64,000 nucleotides of DNA. Source: Fodinibius sediminis (GTDB taxonomy: Bacteria > Bacteroidota > Rhodothermia > Balneolales > Balneolaceae). The stretch is from the NCBI RefSeq assembly GCF_900182555.1, contig NZ_FXTH01000012.1, positions 62,001 to 126,000 of the forward strand, given 5' to 3'. The position numbers were made by a program, and so were the translations under genes. This document shows positions 39,357-48,474 of the stretch, piece by piece. Below the pieces are notes generated by a model, which was given only the letters and a program-made list of their open reading frames with translations, did not search any database and was not told where the DNA came from. Every line of letters starts with the position of its first letter. The stretch's first letter is position 1.

Positions 39357-40457
39357 TCATTCTAATCGTATTTTGAAGCTTTTAATACCCAGTGCAATAA
39401 AGCCAAGGGTCATCACAACAAGCACCAGGGTCTCTTTCCACAGGAACAGCAGTCCGGAATCCTTAAGCATGATGCTGCGGACAATCACCAGGAACCAGCG
39501 GGCCGGAATAATATGACTCAGCCATTGCAGCGGCTGGGGCATGCTCGAAATGGGGAAAATGAACCCCGACAAGAGCACCGTCGGAAGCAGCAACCCGGCC
39601 AGGGAGACCATCATGGCGGTCTGTTGGTCGCTGGCCTTGGCCGAGATAAATACCCCCAGCGCCAGGGCCGTAAAAATAAAAAGCAGCGACTCGGCCAGAA
39701 AAAGCCCGTAGGATCCCCGGAAGGGCACATCAAACACCCACTGCGCCAGGGCCAGCACCGTCAGCACATTGACAAAGGCCAGCACCAGGTAGGGTAACAC
39801 CTTGCCGATGATAATCTGTCCGGGATGCAGCGGCGATACCAGCAGTATTTCCATATTGCCCATCTCCTTTTCGCGGGTGATGGAGATGGAGGTCATCAGG
39901 GCCGAAACAAGCATCAGAATTACAGCAATAAGTCCTGGTACAAAGAGATTTACGCTTTCCAGCTGAGGATTAAACAGCATGTTGACCCTGGTGGTCAGGC
40001 CCGTCCGCGATTCGGGGGCCCGGCGCTGCTGGTAATCCAGGAGAATAGCCGAAGAATATTGCTGGATGAGCTGGGCCAGGTTGGGATTGGAGGCGTCGGT
40101 GACAACATGTACGGCCGGGCGCTCGCCTCGTTCCAGCCTGCGTGCAAAATCCTCCTCAAAAATGACGACCTCGTCGACATTGCCCTGCTGAAAATAAGAA
40201 TCGATTTCATCATACCGCTGGAGCTGCCCGGTTATGGTAAAGTACCGCGAGGCGTCAATCTTGCCAGTCAGCTGACGGGTTACAGCGTCCCCGGATCTGT
40301 CCAGTACCATCACCCGGGCATTCTCCACCTCGTTACGGATGGCAAAACCAAACAGCAGCATCTGGATAATCGGCATGCCGAACAGCACCAGCAGCGTCCG
40401 CTTGTCGCGGTAGATCTGCTTGAACTCCTTTATAATAAATGCTCTGAAGGATTGCAT
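39357..40457 (-). CDS. ABC-2 type exporter permease (first)
   Basis: This 366-residue protein has the same architecture as the next permease: N-terminal KEFKQIYRDKRTLLVLFGMP, an extracytoplasmic domain, and five C-terminal helices with ITREKEMGNMEILLVSPLHP as the ABC-2 coupling segment. It resembles YbhS of E. coli. With the permease at 38181 it should form a heterodimeric exporter powered by the two ATPases upstream. Confidence 0.92.
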   Translation of the reverse strand: MQSFRAFIIKEFKQIYRDKRTLLVLFGMPIIQMLLFGFAIRNEVENARVMVLDRSGDAVTRQLTGKIDASRYFTITGQLQRYDEIDSYFQQGNVDEVVIFEEDFARRLERGERPAVHVVTDASNPNLAQLIQQYSSAILLDYQQRRAPESRTGLTTRVNMLFNPQLESVNLFVPGLIAVILMLVSALMTSISITREKEMGNMEILLVSPLHPGQIIIGKVLPYLVLAFVNVLTVLALAQWVFDVPFRGSYGLFLAESLLFIFTALALGVFISAKASDQQTAMMVSLAGLLLPTVLLSGFIFPISSMPQPLQWLSHIIPARWFLVIVRSIMLKDSGLLFLWKETLVLVVMTLGFIALGIKSFKIRLE

Positions 40458-40542
40458 ATTCGTTGGTCAGTTTAACAGTAAGCAGTGCACCAGCAATGAA
40501 CATATTTCTGCCTGCAAGTAACGCTTTATGGCTATCTTGAGA

Positions 40543-41286
40543 TCACCCTTCATCGCGATCCGCCCCCCGGGCCAGTTTGATGAAGACCTGTTCGATGTCC
40601 TCCGCTTCAAATTGTTTCTTGAGTTCGGCCGGTGAGCCCAGGGCATCCATCCTGCCGTCGACCATAATCGACACCCGGTCGCAATACTCCGCTTCATCCA
40701 TGTAATGGGTCGTCACGAAAACCGTCGTGCCCTCCTCCGCCACCTTGTAAATCTGCTCCCAGAACTGCCGCCGGGTGATGGGGTCCACCCCGCCGGTGGG
40801 TTCGTCCATAAATACGATTTTCGGCTCATGAATAAGGGCTACTGAAAAGGCCAGCTTCTGCTTCCAGCCCAGCGGAAGAGCCCCCACGCGTTTGTCCCGC
40901 AGGGCTTCCATCTGCAGCATCTCCACCAGCTCGGCAGATTTCTTCCTGATCTCCTCATCCCCAAGCCCGTAGATGCCGCCGTACAGCCGAATGTTTTCAT
41001 ACACGGTCAGATCGCCATAGAGCGAAAATTTCTGGCTCATATAGCCGATCTCCTGTTTGATCTGCTCCGCCTGGGAAGCCACATCATAGCCGGCGACCCG
41101 GGCTTCGCCCGCCGTGGGACTCAACAGTCCCGTCAGCATGCGCATGGCCGTCGTTTTGCCTGCCCCGTTGGCCCCCAGGAATCCAAAAATTTCGCCCCTC
41201 CCGACATCAAAAGTAATATGGTCGACCGCTGTGAAATCCCCGAACTTCCGGGTCAGGTTTTGCGCCTCGATGATAAGCTCATTCAT
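40543..41286 (-). CDS. ABC exporter ATP-binding protein (second)
   Basis: This 247-residue ATPase has Walker A FLGANGAGKTTAMRML, a Q-loop in EIGYMSQKFSLYGDL, Walker B KIVFMDEPTGGVD and an H-loop in TTVFVTTHYMDEAE. The signature is LPLGWKQKL instead of LSGGQ. As I recall, this variant also occurs in the C-terminal half of E. coli YbhF, so this protein and its neighbour together match the two halves of YbhF. Its start overlaps the end of the first ATPase gene by 8 bases. Confidence 0.93.
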   Translation of the reverse strand: MNELIIEAQNLTRKFGDFTAVDHITFDVGRGEIFGFLGANGAGKTTAMRMLTGLLSPTAGEARVAGYDVASQAEQIKQEIGYMSQKFSLYGDLTVYENIRLYGGIYGLGDEEIRKKSAELVEMLQMEALRDKRVGALPLGWKQKLAFSVALIHEPKIVFMDEPTGGVDPITRRQFWEQIYKVAEEGTTVFVTTHYMDEAEYCDRVSIMVDGRMDALGSPAELKKQFEAEDIEQVFIKLARGADRDEG

Positions 41287-42223
41287 AGGTCTCCTCCTGT
41301 TCCATCAGTCGAATAAAAACGTCCTCTATACCCGGGGCGACCTGCTGCACCTGGACTCCCTGGAAACCGTTTCTTTCCAGCATCTGTTTAAAATCGGCGG
41401 GATCAAACCCCGCCCGGTAGTCGATATAATGGATACTTTCCCCGAAGGGCTGCACCGACTCCGCATGCTCGTATCCGCGGAGAAACTGGATAAGCCGGTA
41501 TTTGCTTCCGGCCCTCACCGACCAGACCTGCCTGTCAAATTGACGAGTGACAGCTGACGGGCTTTCGATCGACAGGATACCCCCGTTCTGCATCAGGGCA
41601 ATGCGGTCGCACTGTTTGGCCTCATCCATGTAGGGGGTGGATACCAGGATGGTAATACCCTTCGCTTTCAGCCTGTGGAGCATCTGCCAGAATTCCTTTC
41701 GCGAAACGGCATCCACCCCGGTGGTCGGCTCATCGAGTACCAGCAGCGCCGGCTTATGGATCAGGGCGCAGCTCAGGGCCAGCTTCTGTTTCATACCGCC
41801 CGAGAGGGCACCGGCCAGCCGATTTTCAAACGGTTCAAGCTGACGGTAAATGGGAGCCACCAGTTCATAATTCTGCTCCAGGGTGGTCCCGAAGACCGAG
41901 GCAAAGAAATTCATATTCTCACGAACACTCAAATCCTGGTACAGCGCAAACTGTCCGGGCATATAGCCGATGCTGGATCGGATGGCGTTGTACTCGTCTA
42001 CCACATCCTTTCCCAAAACCGAAGCCTCCCCTGAATCAGGCTTAAGCAGGGTGGTGATAATACGAAACAGCGTCGTCTTGCCGGCCCCGTCGGGACCAAT
42101 TAGGCCAAACAGTTCTCCCTCCTGCACGTCAAAAGTTATTCCCCTGAGAGCCTGAATTCCGCCGTAGGATTTTTGCAGGTTATGGATCCGTACAGGTTGC
42201 ATAAGTTCGTTATTGTTTGTCAT
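41279..42223 (-). CDS. ABC exporter ATP-binding protein (first)
   Basis: I start it at ATG 42223 (MTNNNELMQPVRIHNLQKSY), which overlaps the HlyD-type stop by 14 bases and suggests translational coupling; the open frame continues 14 codons further up. The motifs are Walker A LIGPDGAGKTTLFRI, signature ALSGGMKQKLALS, Walker B LLVLDEPTTGVD and H-loop STPYMDEAKQ, in which the usual His is replaced by Pro or Tyr. It corresponds to the N-terminal half of YbhF. The C-terminal 80 residues are an extra domain of unknown role. Confidence 0.93.
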   Translation of the reverse strand: MTNNNELMQPVRIHNLQKSYGGIQALRGITFDVQEGELFGLIGPDGAGKTTLFRIITTLLKPDSGEASVLGKDVVDEYNAIRSSIGYMPGQFALYQDLSVRENMNFFASVFGTTLEQNYELVAPIYRQLEPFENRLAGALSGGMKQKLALSCALIHKPALLVLDEPTTGVDAVSRKEFWQMLHRLKAKGITILVSTPYMDEAKQCDRIALMQNGGILSIESPSAVTRQFDRQVWSVRAGSKYRLIQFLRGYEHAESVQPFGESIHYIDYRAGFDPADFKQMLERNGFQGVQVQQVAPGIEDVFIRLMEQEETYE

Positions 42224-43160
42224 TCTTGGCTTGTCCCGCCGCCCCCGATTCATCGGCCGCCGCAAAATTCACTTCCCCCGGCATGCCGATTTTCAACAGG
42301 CCATTCGGGTTCGGTACCTTCACTTTCACGGCATAGACCTGGGTAACGCGTTCTTCTTTCGTCTGGATCATCTTGGGCGTAAATTCAGCTTCCGAGGCGA
42401 TCCAGCTTATGGTGCCGCTCAGCTGCTGGTTCTCTTCCGCTGATGCATCCACAAGCACTTCGACCTGCTGGCCGAGCCTAACAGAAGGTAGCTGCGCACC
42501 GCTGATATAGACCTTCAGCTCCAGCGTATCCAGGGCAGCGATCTCATAGAGCGGCTGCCCCTGCTGAACGACCTCAAAAGGCTCTGCAAAGGTAGTGAGT
42601 ACCGTTCCCCTGATAGGGTTAATTACCTGCGCATCCTTCAGCTGCTGGCGGAGCTGATCCAGACGGGCCTGCGTGGCATTGATTTCTGCCCGAACCGATT
42701 GCTTCTGTGTCTGCAGTGCATTGACTTGTTTCTGGAGGGTGTTTACTGTACCCCGGATGTCGTCCATCTTCTGCGGGGTGGCAGCCTGGTCTTTCAACAT
42801 CCGCCGGGTTCTGTCAAGATTATTTCGGGCGGTTTGCAGCTGTTCCTGCTGTACCGCTATCTGGGCATCGATGTTGGCGATCTGTGAGCGGGTGGCCTGT
42901 TGCTGCGCCAGCAGCTCCTGTTCTCTCAGGATGAGCTGGGTCGTGTCCACCTGTCCAACCTGTTCACCGGCCTTCAGGGTTCGGCCCTCCTCGGCAGTAA
43001 AAGAGAGCAGTTCCCCGGAACTCTGGGAGGATATACGTATCTCCGTAGCCTCAAACTGACCATAAGCATCAGAAACTTCATCGCTCGAACAACCGTGAAA
43101 CCCAATAAGCGCCAGTAGCGCGATGCCCATTGGTTTCAATATGTCATGTCTATTCATCAT
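42210..43160 (-). CDS. HlyD-type periplasmic adaptor, probable lipoprotein
   Basis: This 316-residue membrane-fusion protein links the inner-membrane exporter to TolC. Residues 8-25 form a hydrophobic signal ending in LIGFHGC, a plausible lipobox. A biotinyl-lipoyl half-motif (SSGELLSFTAEEGRTLKAGE) is followed by a ~120-residue coiled-coil hairpin (about residues 75-185, many Gln). The second half-motif is INPIRGTVLTTFAEPFEVVQ, with a beta-barrel domain after it. It resembles YbhG of E. coli. It follows tolC by 29 bases. Confidence 0.92.
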   Translation of the reverse strand: MMNRHDILKPMGIALLALIGFHGCSSDEVSDAYGQFEATEIRISSQSSGELLSFTAEEGRTLKAGEQVGQVDTTQLILREQELLAQQQATRSQIANIDAQIAVQQEQLQTARNNLDRTRRMLKDQAATPQKMDDIRGTVNTLQKQVNALQTQKQSVRAEINATQARLDQLRQQLKDAQVINPIRGTVLTTFAEPFEVVQQGQPLYEIAALDTLELKVYISGAQLPSVRLGQQVEVLVDASAEENQQLSGTISWIASEAEFTPKMIQTKEERVTQVYAVKVKVPNPNGLLKIGMPGEVNFAAADESGAAGQAKNDKQ

Positions 43161-43189
43161 TTTTCCAATTTAACTTGATCTGTTGTATT

Positions 43190-44455
43190 TCATTCCTGGA
43201 TGGGAATCCCGAGGGTGGTCAGATAATCATTCTGCGCCTGCGCAAGCCGCACCTTGTTGATAAACAGAGAGAGCCGCGCCCGGTTAGCCTCATTGAGTTC
43301 CGTGACATATTCCGTCGCCGTTATGACACCATTCTTGAGCTGGCTGCCGCTTTCGTCCACTACACGGCTGCGGAGATTGATAATCTCCCGGTCGCGCTTC
43401 ATGTTTTCCTTGATAGCGAAAATTCGTTCCTCCAGCCGATCCAGGGAAGCATTCACCTGCCGCGTAAAGGCCTGCTCTTCCTGTTCAATTTTCTGCTGTT
43501 CGATCTGCAGCGCCTGCTGCTCTCGCCCCATATTAAGCACATCCCGTATATTCCACCTGATCCTGAACCCGGCAATATAGTAGGAGTGAAAATCATCATT
43601 CAAAAAATTATAGCCGGGACGCCCGTAGGCGGCGGTCCCGAATGCGGAAACAGCGGGTACCTTTGCGGTTTTTGCCAGTCTCAGCTGCTGCTCAAGCGTT
43701 TCCTTCCGGCTGCTGAAAAGCGCATATTCTGCCCGCTGCGACTGCAGCGACCGGTAATCAGCGGGTACGGCCGGCAGCACAAGCCCCGTTTCTTCAGGCA
43801 CTTCCTCCCCGATAAGATCACTGAGCACTCGATAACCGGCGGTGATATTGGATCGGTTTTCAACCGAGTCCTGGCGCGCCTTGATCAGTTCTGCCTTCAG
43901 GATATACTGCTGGCTGGGCAGCAGTACGCCGTTATCCACCTGCGAGCGTACCATGGCAAGCTGTTTCTCCAGATTCTGAATCAACAGGCGAATGGTCCTG
44001 GCCTGCTGTTGCGAGAGCAGGATTCCAAAGTAGACCTGATCGATCTGCGAGCGAATCTGATGCAGCTCAATCTTTGTAGCCTCAACCTGCTGCCGGCCCC
44101 GGGCCCGCTGGAGATCTTTACGGATCCCCGTCACTCCCCCGTTAAAAATGGTCTGTGTCACATCCAGGGATGCCTCATACTGATCCTTGCTGACCGAAGC
44201 CCCCCCACCGCCTACCGCTATTTCAGCTACTTCCGACTGGTACGACATTCTTCCGTTTATACTGACATCCGGAAAATAGGCCGTATGTGCTATGGCAACA
44301 TTGAGACGGGTGATCTCTTCCTGGAGCTCAATGTTCCGGGCCGTTGGATAATCCTCATAGGCCCGCTGATAACAATAATTCAGACTGATCGAATCCGTTT
44401 CCGCCGGGCCAGCCACCGGAAACAAAGCAATGAGAAGGACTGCTAAGCTATTCAT
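43190..44455 (-). CDS. TolC-family outer membrane efflux protein
   Basis: This 421-residue protein has a signal peptide (LLIALFPVAGPAET) and two internally similar halves with long amphipathic helices (QLLIQNLEKQLAMVRSQVD, VDQVYFGILLSQQQARTIRL), as in the trimeric TolC tunnel. SYQSEVAEIAVGGGGASVSK and YEASLDVTQTIFNGG form the membrane-strand regions. It is the outer-membrane exit of the operon. Its start overlaps the TetR gene by 8 bases, so the two are translationally linked. Confidence 0.92.
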   Translation of the reverse strand: MNSLAVLLIALFPVAGPAETDSISLNYCYQRAYEDYPTARNIELQEEITRLNVAIAHTAYFPDVSINGRMSYQSEVAEIAVGGGGASVSKDQYEASLDVTQTIFNGGVTGIRKDLQRARGRQQVEATKIELHQIRSQIDQVYFGILLSQQQARTIRLLIQNLEKQLAMVRSQVDNGVLLPSQQYILKAELIKARQDSVENRSNITAGYRVLSDLIGEEVPEETGLVLPAVPADYRSLQSQRAEYALFSSRKETLEQQLRLAKTAKVPAVSAFGTAAYGRPGYNFLNDDFHSYYIAGFRIRWNIRDVLNMGREQQALQIEQQKIEQEEQAFTRQVNASLDRLEERIFAIKENMKRDREIINLRSRVVDESGSQLKNGVITATEYVTELNEANRARLSLFINKVRLAQAQNDYLTTLGIPIQE

Positions 44456-45068
44456 GGCCTTTATAATTTATTCCATTCAAAATAAAATCCACCAAAAAGG
44501 CTTTCCGCTCGTTCAGGAAGTCCAAAAACTGCTCTTCATCCAGATCGAACAACAGCTCAACCATGGTCCGTGCAACAAACGGAAACAGAATCAGTCCAAC
44601 GATACTGATGAGCAGCTGCCGGGGATCCACCTTCTTCATCCTGCCCCGGTCGATCTCCTCGCTGATCTGCCTGGAAAAACGTTCCGGCGGCTGAATGCCT
44701 TTCTCCCGAATGAATTTCCGAAACCGTTCGGGGTGCTGACTCATTTCGTGGATGATAAACTGGGCAATCCGCGGGTTTTCGTCCAGGAAGGCATAATAGG
44801 TATCGATGAGATGTTCCAATTTTTCGTCGAGCGGGCGCTCCGATCCCAGCACTTTAAAAATTACCGGAAAAAATCGGCTTACCTCCCGCTGGTAGACCTT
44901 CTGAAAAAGCTTGTCCTTGCTGCGGTAGTAATAGTGCAGCATCGACTTGTTGATATCCGCCTCGTCTGCAATTTCTTGCATCCGCGCCCCCGCATATCCC
45001 TTGCGCTGGAATACACGGCTTGCCGCTTCAAAAATCTGTTCTTCCGTATCCTGTTTATTTTCTGACAT
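44448..45068 (-). CDS. TetR/AcrR family regulator of the efflux operon
   Basis: This 206-residue repressor-like protein has the TetR helix-turn-helix at residues ~12-58 (IFEAASRVFQRKGYAGARMQ, EIADEADINKSMLHYYYRSK DKLF). Its C-terminal domain is typical of the CecR/YbiH group, which in E. coli lies next to ybhGFSR. It is the first gene of the operon and overlaps tolC, so it should be autoregulated. A candidate operator lies at 45122-45139. The ligand is unknown; by analogy it would be a small lipophilic toxin. Confidence 0.93.
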   Translation of the reverse strand: MSENKQDTEEQIFEAASRVFQRKGYAGARMQEIADEADINKSMLHYYYRSKDKLFQKVYQREVSRFFPVIFKVLGSERPLDEKLEHLIDTYYAFLDENPRIAQFIIHEMSQHPERFRKFIREKGIQPPERFSRQISEEIDRGRMKKVDPRQLLISIVGLILFPFVARTMVELLFDLDEEQFLDFLNERKAFLVDFILNGINYKGHE

Positions 45069-45121
45069 AAGCCGTTCTTTTTTGTTGGTTCAAAAACAAG
45101 CTATCAATATTAACCATAAAA

Positions 45122-45139
45122 TTCAACTGTTTGGTTGAA
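45122..45139. promoter_or_regulatory. Candidate TetR operator
   Basis: TTCAAC-TGTTTG-GTTGAA is an 18-base inverted repeat 54 bases upstream of the TetR start, in AT-rich DNA. Size and symmetry fit a TetR-dimer site. A related half-site (GGTTCAAAAAC) lies at about 45087. Confidence 0.5.
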
Positions 45140-45164
45140 ACAAAAGGTTAATTGTTTACTATTG

Positions 45165-45202
45165 ATAAAAAAAGCCCCTCTGGTTTCATCCAAAGGGGCT
45201 TT
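45165..45202 (-). terminator. Rho-independent terminator after the AAA+ ATPase gene
   Basis: AAAGCCCC at 45171-45178 pairs with GGGGCTTT at 45195-45202, and CTGG/CCAA extends the stem inward. On the minus strand the hairpin is followed by a run of seven T (the A run at 45167-45173). It ends the transcript of the AAA+ gene, which stops at 45225. Confidence 0.85.
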
Positions 45203-45224
45203 CTCAAAGAAAAAGAAACGGTTA

Positions 45225-46937
45225 CTACCCGACTCTCAGCTTTAGTTCTTCAATTTTATTCAGAATTTCTTCCCGGTCCATCTCGCGATAGCGTTCGGGA
45301 AGAAGCTCCCTGGAGGTGCATTCAATAACCGCACTGAGCGTCTGCAGCTCGATCTCCTCCGGGTAGGTGGGCGGCAGGAAATCGCTGAGCGCAGTATCCA
45401 GCACATCCGGACTTACTTCTTCCTTCCCCTGAGCCGCCGCACGAAACTTGGCGCGGGTCAGGGCCGCCTCCATATCGGCACCGGAGAATGATTTTGAACC
45501 CTCTTCGATAACCGGCGGCACGTACGTTTCCGTCATTTTCAGGCCCGTTTTCTTTTTCATCACCTCAAAAAGTTCCAGTCGTTCTTCCCTTGTATGGGGG
45601 GCAAAGAGTGCCAGGTGTTCTTCTGCTCGTCCCTGTCGTTTCAGGTCCACGGGCATTAGATCGGGACGCGCCGTCATCAGAAACCAAAGAATGCGCCCCC
45701 GATGGCGTGTATCGCTCATAAAAGTAGCAATTTGCGAAAAGACCCGGCTGGACACGCCACTGTCGCCCCCCGCATCACGATCGCCCAGGTAAGCGTCCGC
45801 CTCGTCAATCATCACAGCCACCGGCGCCATCGCTTTCAGCAAGCCCAATATTTTCTCCAGGTTGCCTTCGGTCACCCCCTGCCACTGGCTTCGGAAGTTT
45901 TTCAGTTTCACCATCGGGATGCCGATTTCGCTGGCAAAACAGGTCACCAGAAACGTTTTTCCCGTTCCCACGGGTCCGCATACCAGGTAGCCCATCGGCA
46001 TGACATCCTGGCGACCGTTCTTGAGGGCCTGCACGGCAAACCGGAGGTGTTCCTTTACCTTGGCATGGCCGGCCACACTGTCCAAAGAATACTCAGTTTC
46101 GATAAATTCCAGCAGACCATAGGCTTCCGACTCAATCAGTTCTTTTTTGGCCTCAGAGAGCCTGTGATGGGTAATCTTCTCCTTATTTTCACGTGCATTG
46201 AATAAGATACTGCGCAGATTGACGAAGTTGAGCCCGGCGGTCTGCTGGGCAACCACCCTTTTCGGTACGGACGACAGCTCGGCAAACTGCTCGCCCGGCA
46301 GCTCATGGCTGATAAAGGCTTCCCGCTGCTGCTGATCCGGAATATCCATGCGAATATCATCGGTATAGGGATTCTGAACCAGGGTTTTATTCAGGTCGGC
46401 CAGGTTTTCCGTGATCAGTACGGTCGTAAAATCAGCGGCCAGGAACATCGGGTCATGGGCCCAGCGCGATAAATAGACCATCGATGTGCGGTCTTCCGAA
46501 CCGGTTGATCCGGCTTCGTTCATTGGTACAATAGTCTCTGCATAATCGATAATCAGGGCAATGCTCTTCTTGCTGTCGATGCGCACCCTGAAATACTGTT
46601 CCAGCAGTGAAAAAACCCGCACCGGATCTTTGGGAAGCTTGTTGGCATAATCCGTACCCAGCAGGGAGTCGCGGCCGGACAGTGCCTGGTTGAAGTCCTT
46701 GCGGCTCTGTTCATCCCGGAAGTAGATGCCGGAGGACCGGTCGTAGAAGATCACAAAGTCGCGCGCGCCGAAGAACTCCTCCGACAGGAATGACTTCAAA
46801 CGTACAAACTCTGATTTCTTCTTTCTCTTGAGCGGAACCAGGTCGTAGACATTGCCGTGCAGAATAAACTGGTTGATAGTCCGGCTTAAATATTTCTGGG
46901 CAAATTCACGGGCCCACTGTGGGTAATGATCAAACAT
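45225..46937 (-). CDS. AAA+ ATPase, Ycf46/Vps4-like core with unknown N-terminal domain
   Basis: In this 570-residue cytosolic protein, residues 1-290 are an uncharacterised helical/alpha-beta domain (FDHYPQWAREFAQKYLSRTI, IALIIDYAETIVP). Residues ~300-500 are a classical AAA domain: Walker A GPVGTGKTFLV, Walker B VAVMIDEADAYLG, sensor-1-like FLMTARPDLMP and an arginine-finger candidate in DLKRQGRAE. The small helical domain follows with FSGADMEAALTRAK. It may remodel a protein complex. PspA and two coiled-coil genes lie 4-6 kb upstream on the same strand, separated by CorC and enoyl-CoA hydratase genes. Six heptamer repeats directly precede the start codon. Confidence 0.85.
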   Translation of the reverse strand: MFDHYPQWAREFAQKYLSRTINQFILHGNVYDLVPLKRKKKSEFVRLKSFLSEEFFGARDFVIFYDRSSGIYFRDEQSRKDFNQALSGRDSLLGTDYANKLPKDPVRVFSLLEQYFRVRIDSKKSIALIIDYAETIVPMNEAGSTGSEDRTSMVYLSRWAHDPMFLAADFTTVLITENLADLNKTLVQNPYTDDIRMDIPDQQQREAFISHELPGEQFAELSSVPKRVVAQQTAGLNFVNLRSILFNARENKEKITHHRLSEAKKELIESEAYGLLEFIETEYSLDSVAGHAKVKEHLRFAVQALKNGRQDVMPMGYLVCGPVGTGKTFLVTCFASEIGIPMVKLKNFRSQWQGVTEGNLEKILGLLKAMAPVAVMIDEADAYLGDRDAGGDSGVSSRVFSQIATFMSDTRHRGRILWFLMTARPDLMPVDLKRQGRAEEHLALFAPHTREERLELFEVMKKKTGLKMTETYVPPVIEEGSKSFSGADMEAALTRAKFRAAAQGKEEVSPDVLDTALSDFLPPTYPEEIELQTLSAVIECTSRELLPERYREMDREEILNKIEELKLRVG

Positions 46938-46940
46938 CAG

Positions 46941-46982
46941 CAGTTAGCAGTTAGCAGTTAGCAGTTAGCAGTTAGCAGTTAG
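46941..46982. repeat. Tandem heptamer CAGTTAG x6 before the AAA+ start codon
   Basis: Six perfect copies of CAGTTAG lie 3 bases upstream of the ATG of the AAA+ gene (CTAACTG on its coding strand), with a partial copy on each side. They occupy the place of the ribosome binding site. Every forward frame of the coding-strand repeat contains TAA, so no longer protein can start upstream. Confidence 0.9.
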
Positions 46983-47090
46983 CAGAGGCTGGGCATCTCC
47001 CAACTTCCGGTCAAGGTAAAATTTCTGTGGCCTTTACAGCTACGCCCCGGCTGTACCGATCCCCGAATCAGGGTCACAAACAGATCCCGG

Positions 47091-48365
47091 CTAGTCCATT
47101 ATTACCAGCTTTATGGTTTCGATCCTGCTTGAAGTCGCCTTGCTGATGATAATTTTTTTTCCGTCAATAAGCAGTTCTTCATTAACGTTGGGAATGCGTC
47201 CCAGAGTATTAATGATAAATCCGGCAACCGTCTCATATTCGTCAGCTTCCACCGGGAGGTCAATTTCGGGAAATTTTTCGAGCAGATCTTCCACCTCAGT
47301 ACCCCCGCTTAGAATATAGGTTTTGGGCGAAATTTTCTTCATGAAATAATCTTCGGTATCGTACTCGTCCTGTATGTCGCCCACGACCTCCTCCAGCAGG
47401 TCTTCAATGGTCACCATACCGGCTGTTCCGCCATATTCATCAATAACAACCGCCACTGAGAGATTGGACTTTCGGAACTCCGACAACAGATCTTTCGAAC
47501 GGTGTGAGGCCGGTACCAATTTAACGGGACGCATGATATCAATGAGCTTCTCCGGGTTATTAAACAGATCATAAGCAAAAATAACACCTATAATGTCATC
47601 AATGGATCCCTGGTAGACCAGCAGCTTGGAAAAACCGGAAGAGATAAACAGCTTAAGGGTATCCTCTATGCTGGTGTTCTTTTCAACAGCCACAATATCA
47701 GTCCGGGGAATCATGGATTCCTTGACCCGCATGTTGGAAAGCTCCAGAACGTTATGCAGGATTTCCGAGTCCTCGCGGTCAAGATCCTCTCCGCCGGTGT
47801 CGCGTAGTTCTTTGAAAATTAGTTCCACATCCTGGCGGCTGAATATTTGGTCAGAAGTAGCCGAATCGGGCTGTACGATCCTGATAACCATTTTGGAAGC
47901 CGCATTGGCAATCACGATAAACGGCTTAAAGAGGTAATAGCTTATTTTTTGTGGAACCACGATAATTTTCATCCACCAGTCGGCGTGGATGCGAAAAAAA
48001 GCTTTAGGCAGAATTTCTCCGAAAAGCATGATGACACCGGAAGCAATCACCGTTTGGCTGACCAGCAGCAAAACCTCCGACGGGGGCGTACCCGTCCAGC
48101 CCTGGTACATATTGGTTAGGGGCGGAACCAAAAAAATCGTCATCAAGGTCGCATAAACCACGTTGACAATATTGTTACCCACAAGGGTGGTCGTCAAGAA
48201 GGTCTCCGGACTCTGGACAAAGCTGTTGACGGCCTTTCCGGTCCAGGAATCCTTGCGCGACTCAATTTCAAGCTTCAGCCGATTTGCGCTGACAAATGCC
48301 ATTTCAGAGCCGGAAAAGAACCCGCTGAGAATAATTGTTAAAACAATAAGAAGTAGTTCTGTCAT
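47091..48365 (-). CDS. CorC/HlyC-type transporter (CNNM, DUF21-CBS)
   Basis: This 424-residue membrane protein belongs to a family linked to Mg2+/Co2+ transport. The DUF21 domain (residues 1-190) has four hydrophobic helices and the motif SGFFSGSEMAFVSANRLKLE. A CBS pair follows (~210-330; MIPRTDIVAVEKNTSIEDTL, IGVIFAYDLF, VVIDEYGGTAGMVTIEDLLE). The C-terminal CorC_HlyC domain is ~345-420. It probably exports or senses Mg2+. It is separated from the AAA+ gene by 153 bases that hold only the heptamer repeat. Confidence 0.93.
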   Translation of the reverse strand: MTELLLIVLTIILSGFFSGSEMAFVSANRLKLEIESRKDSWTGKAVNSFVQSPETFLTTTLVGNNIVNVVYATLMTIFLVPPLTNMYQGWTGTPPSEVLLLVSQTVIASGVIMLFGEILPKAFFRIHADWWMKIIVVPQKISYYLFKPFIVIANAASKMVIRIVQPDSATSDQIFSRQDVELIFKELRDTGGEDLDREDSEILHNVLELSNMRVKESMIPRTDIVAVEKNTSIEDTLKLFISSGFSKLLVYQGSIDDIIGVIFAYDLFNNPEKLIDIMRPVKLVPASHRSKDLLSEFRKSNLSVAVVIDEYGGTAGMVTIEDLLEEVVGDIQDEYDTEDYFMKKISPKTYILSGGTEVEDLLEKFPEIDLPVEADEYETVAGFIINTLGRIPNVNEELLIDGKKIIISKATSSRIETIKLVIMD

Positions 48366-48474
48366 AGAGCTTCTTGCCCTGTAGATCTATTTAAGAATAT
48401 CGTGCATTAGCTGTATAGCAAGCCGTTTTTTGCAACACCACACGATGCACAAAGTTCCAGCCGGAACCATCCTG

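Noticed and set aside
43130-44446. 438-codon plus-strand open frame opposite tolC
   Set aside because: It is a shadow of the TolC-family gene, with no recognisable domain.
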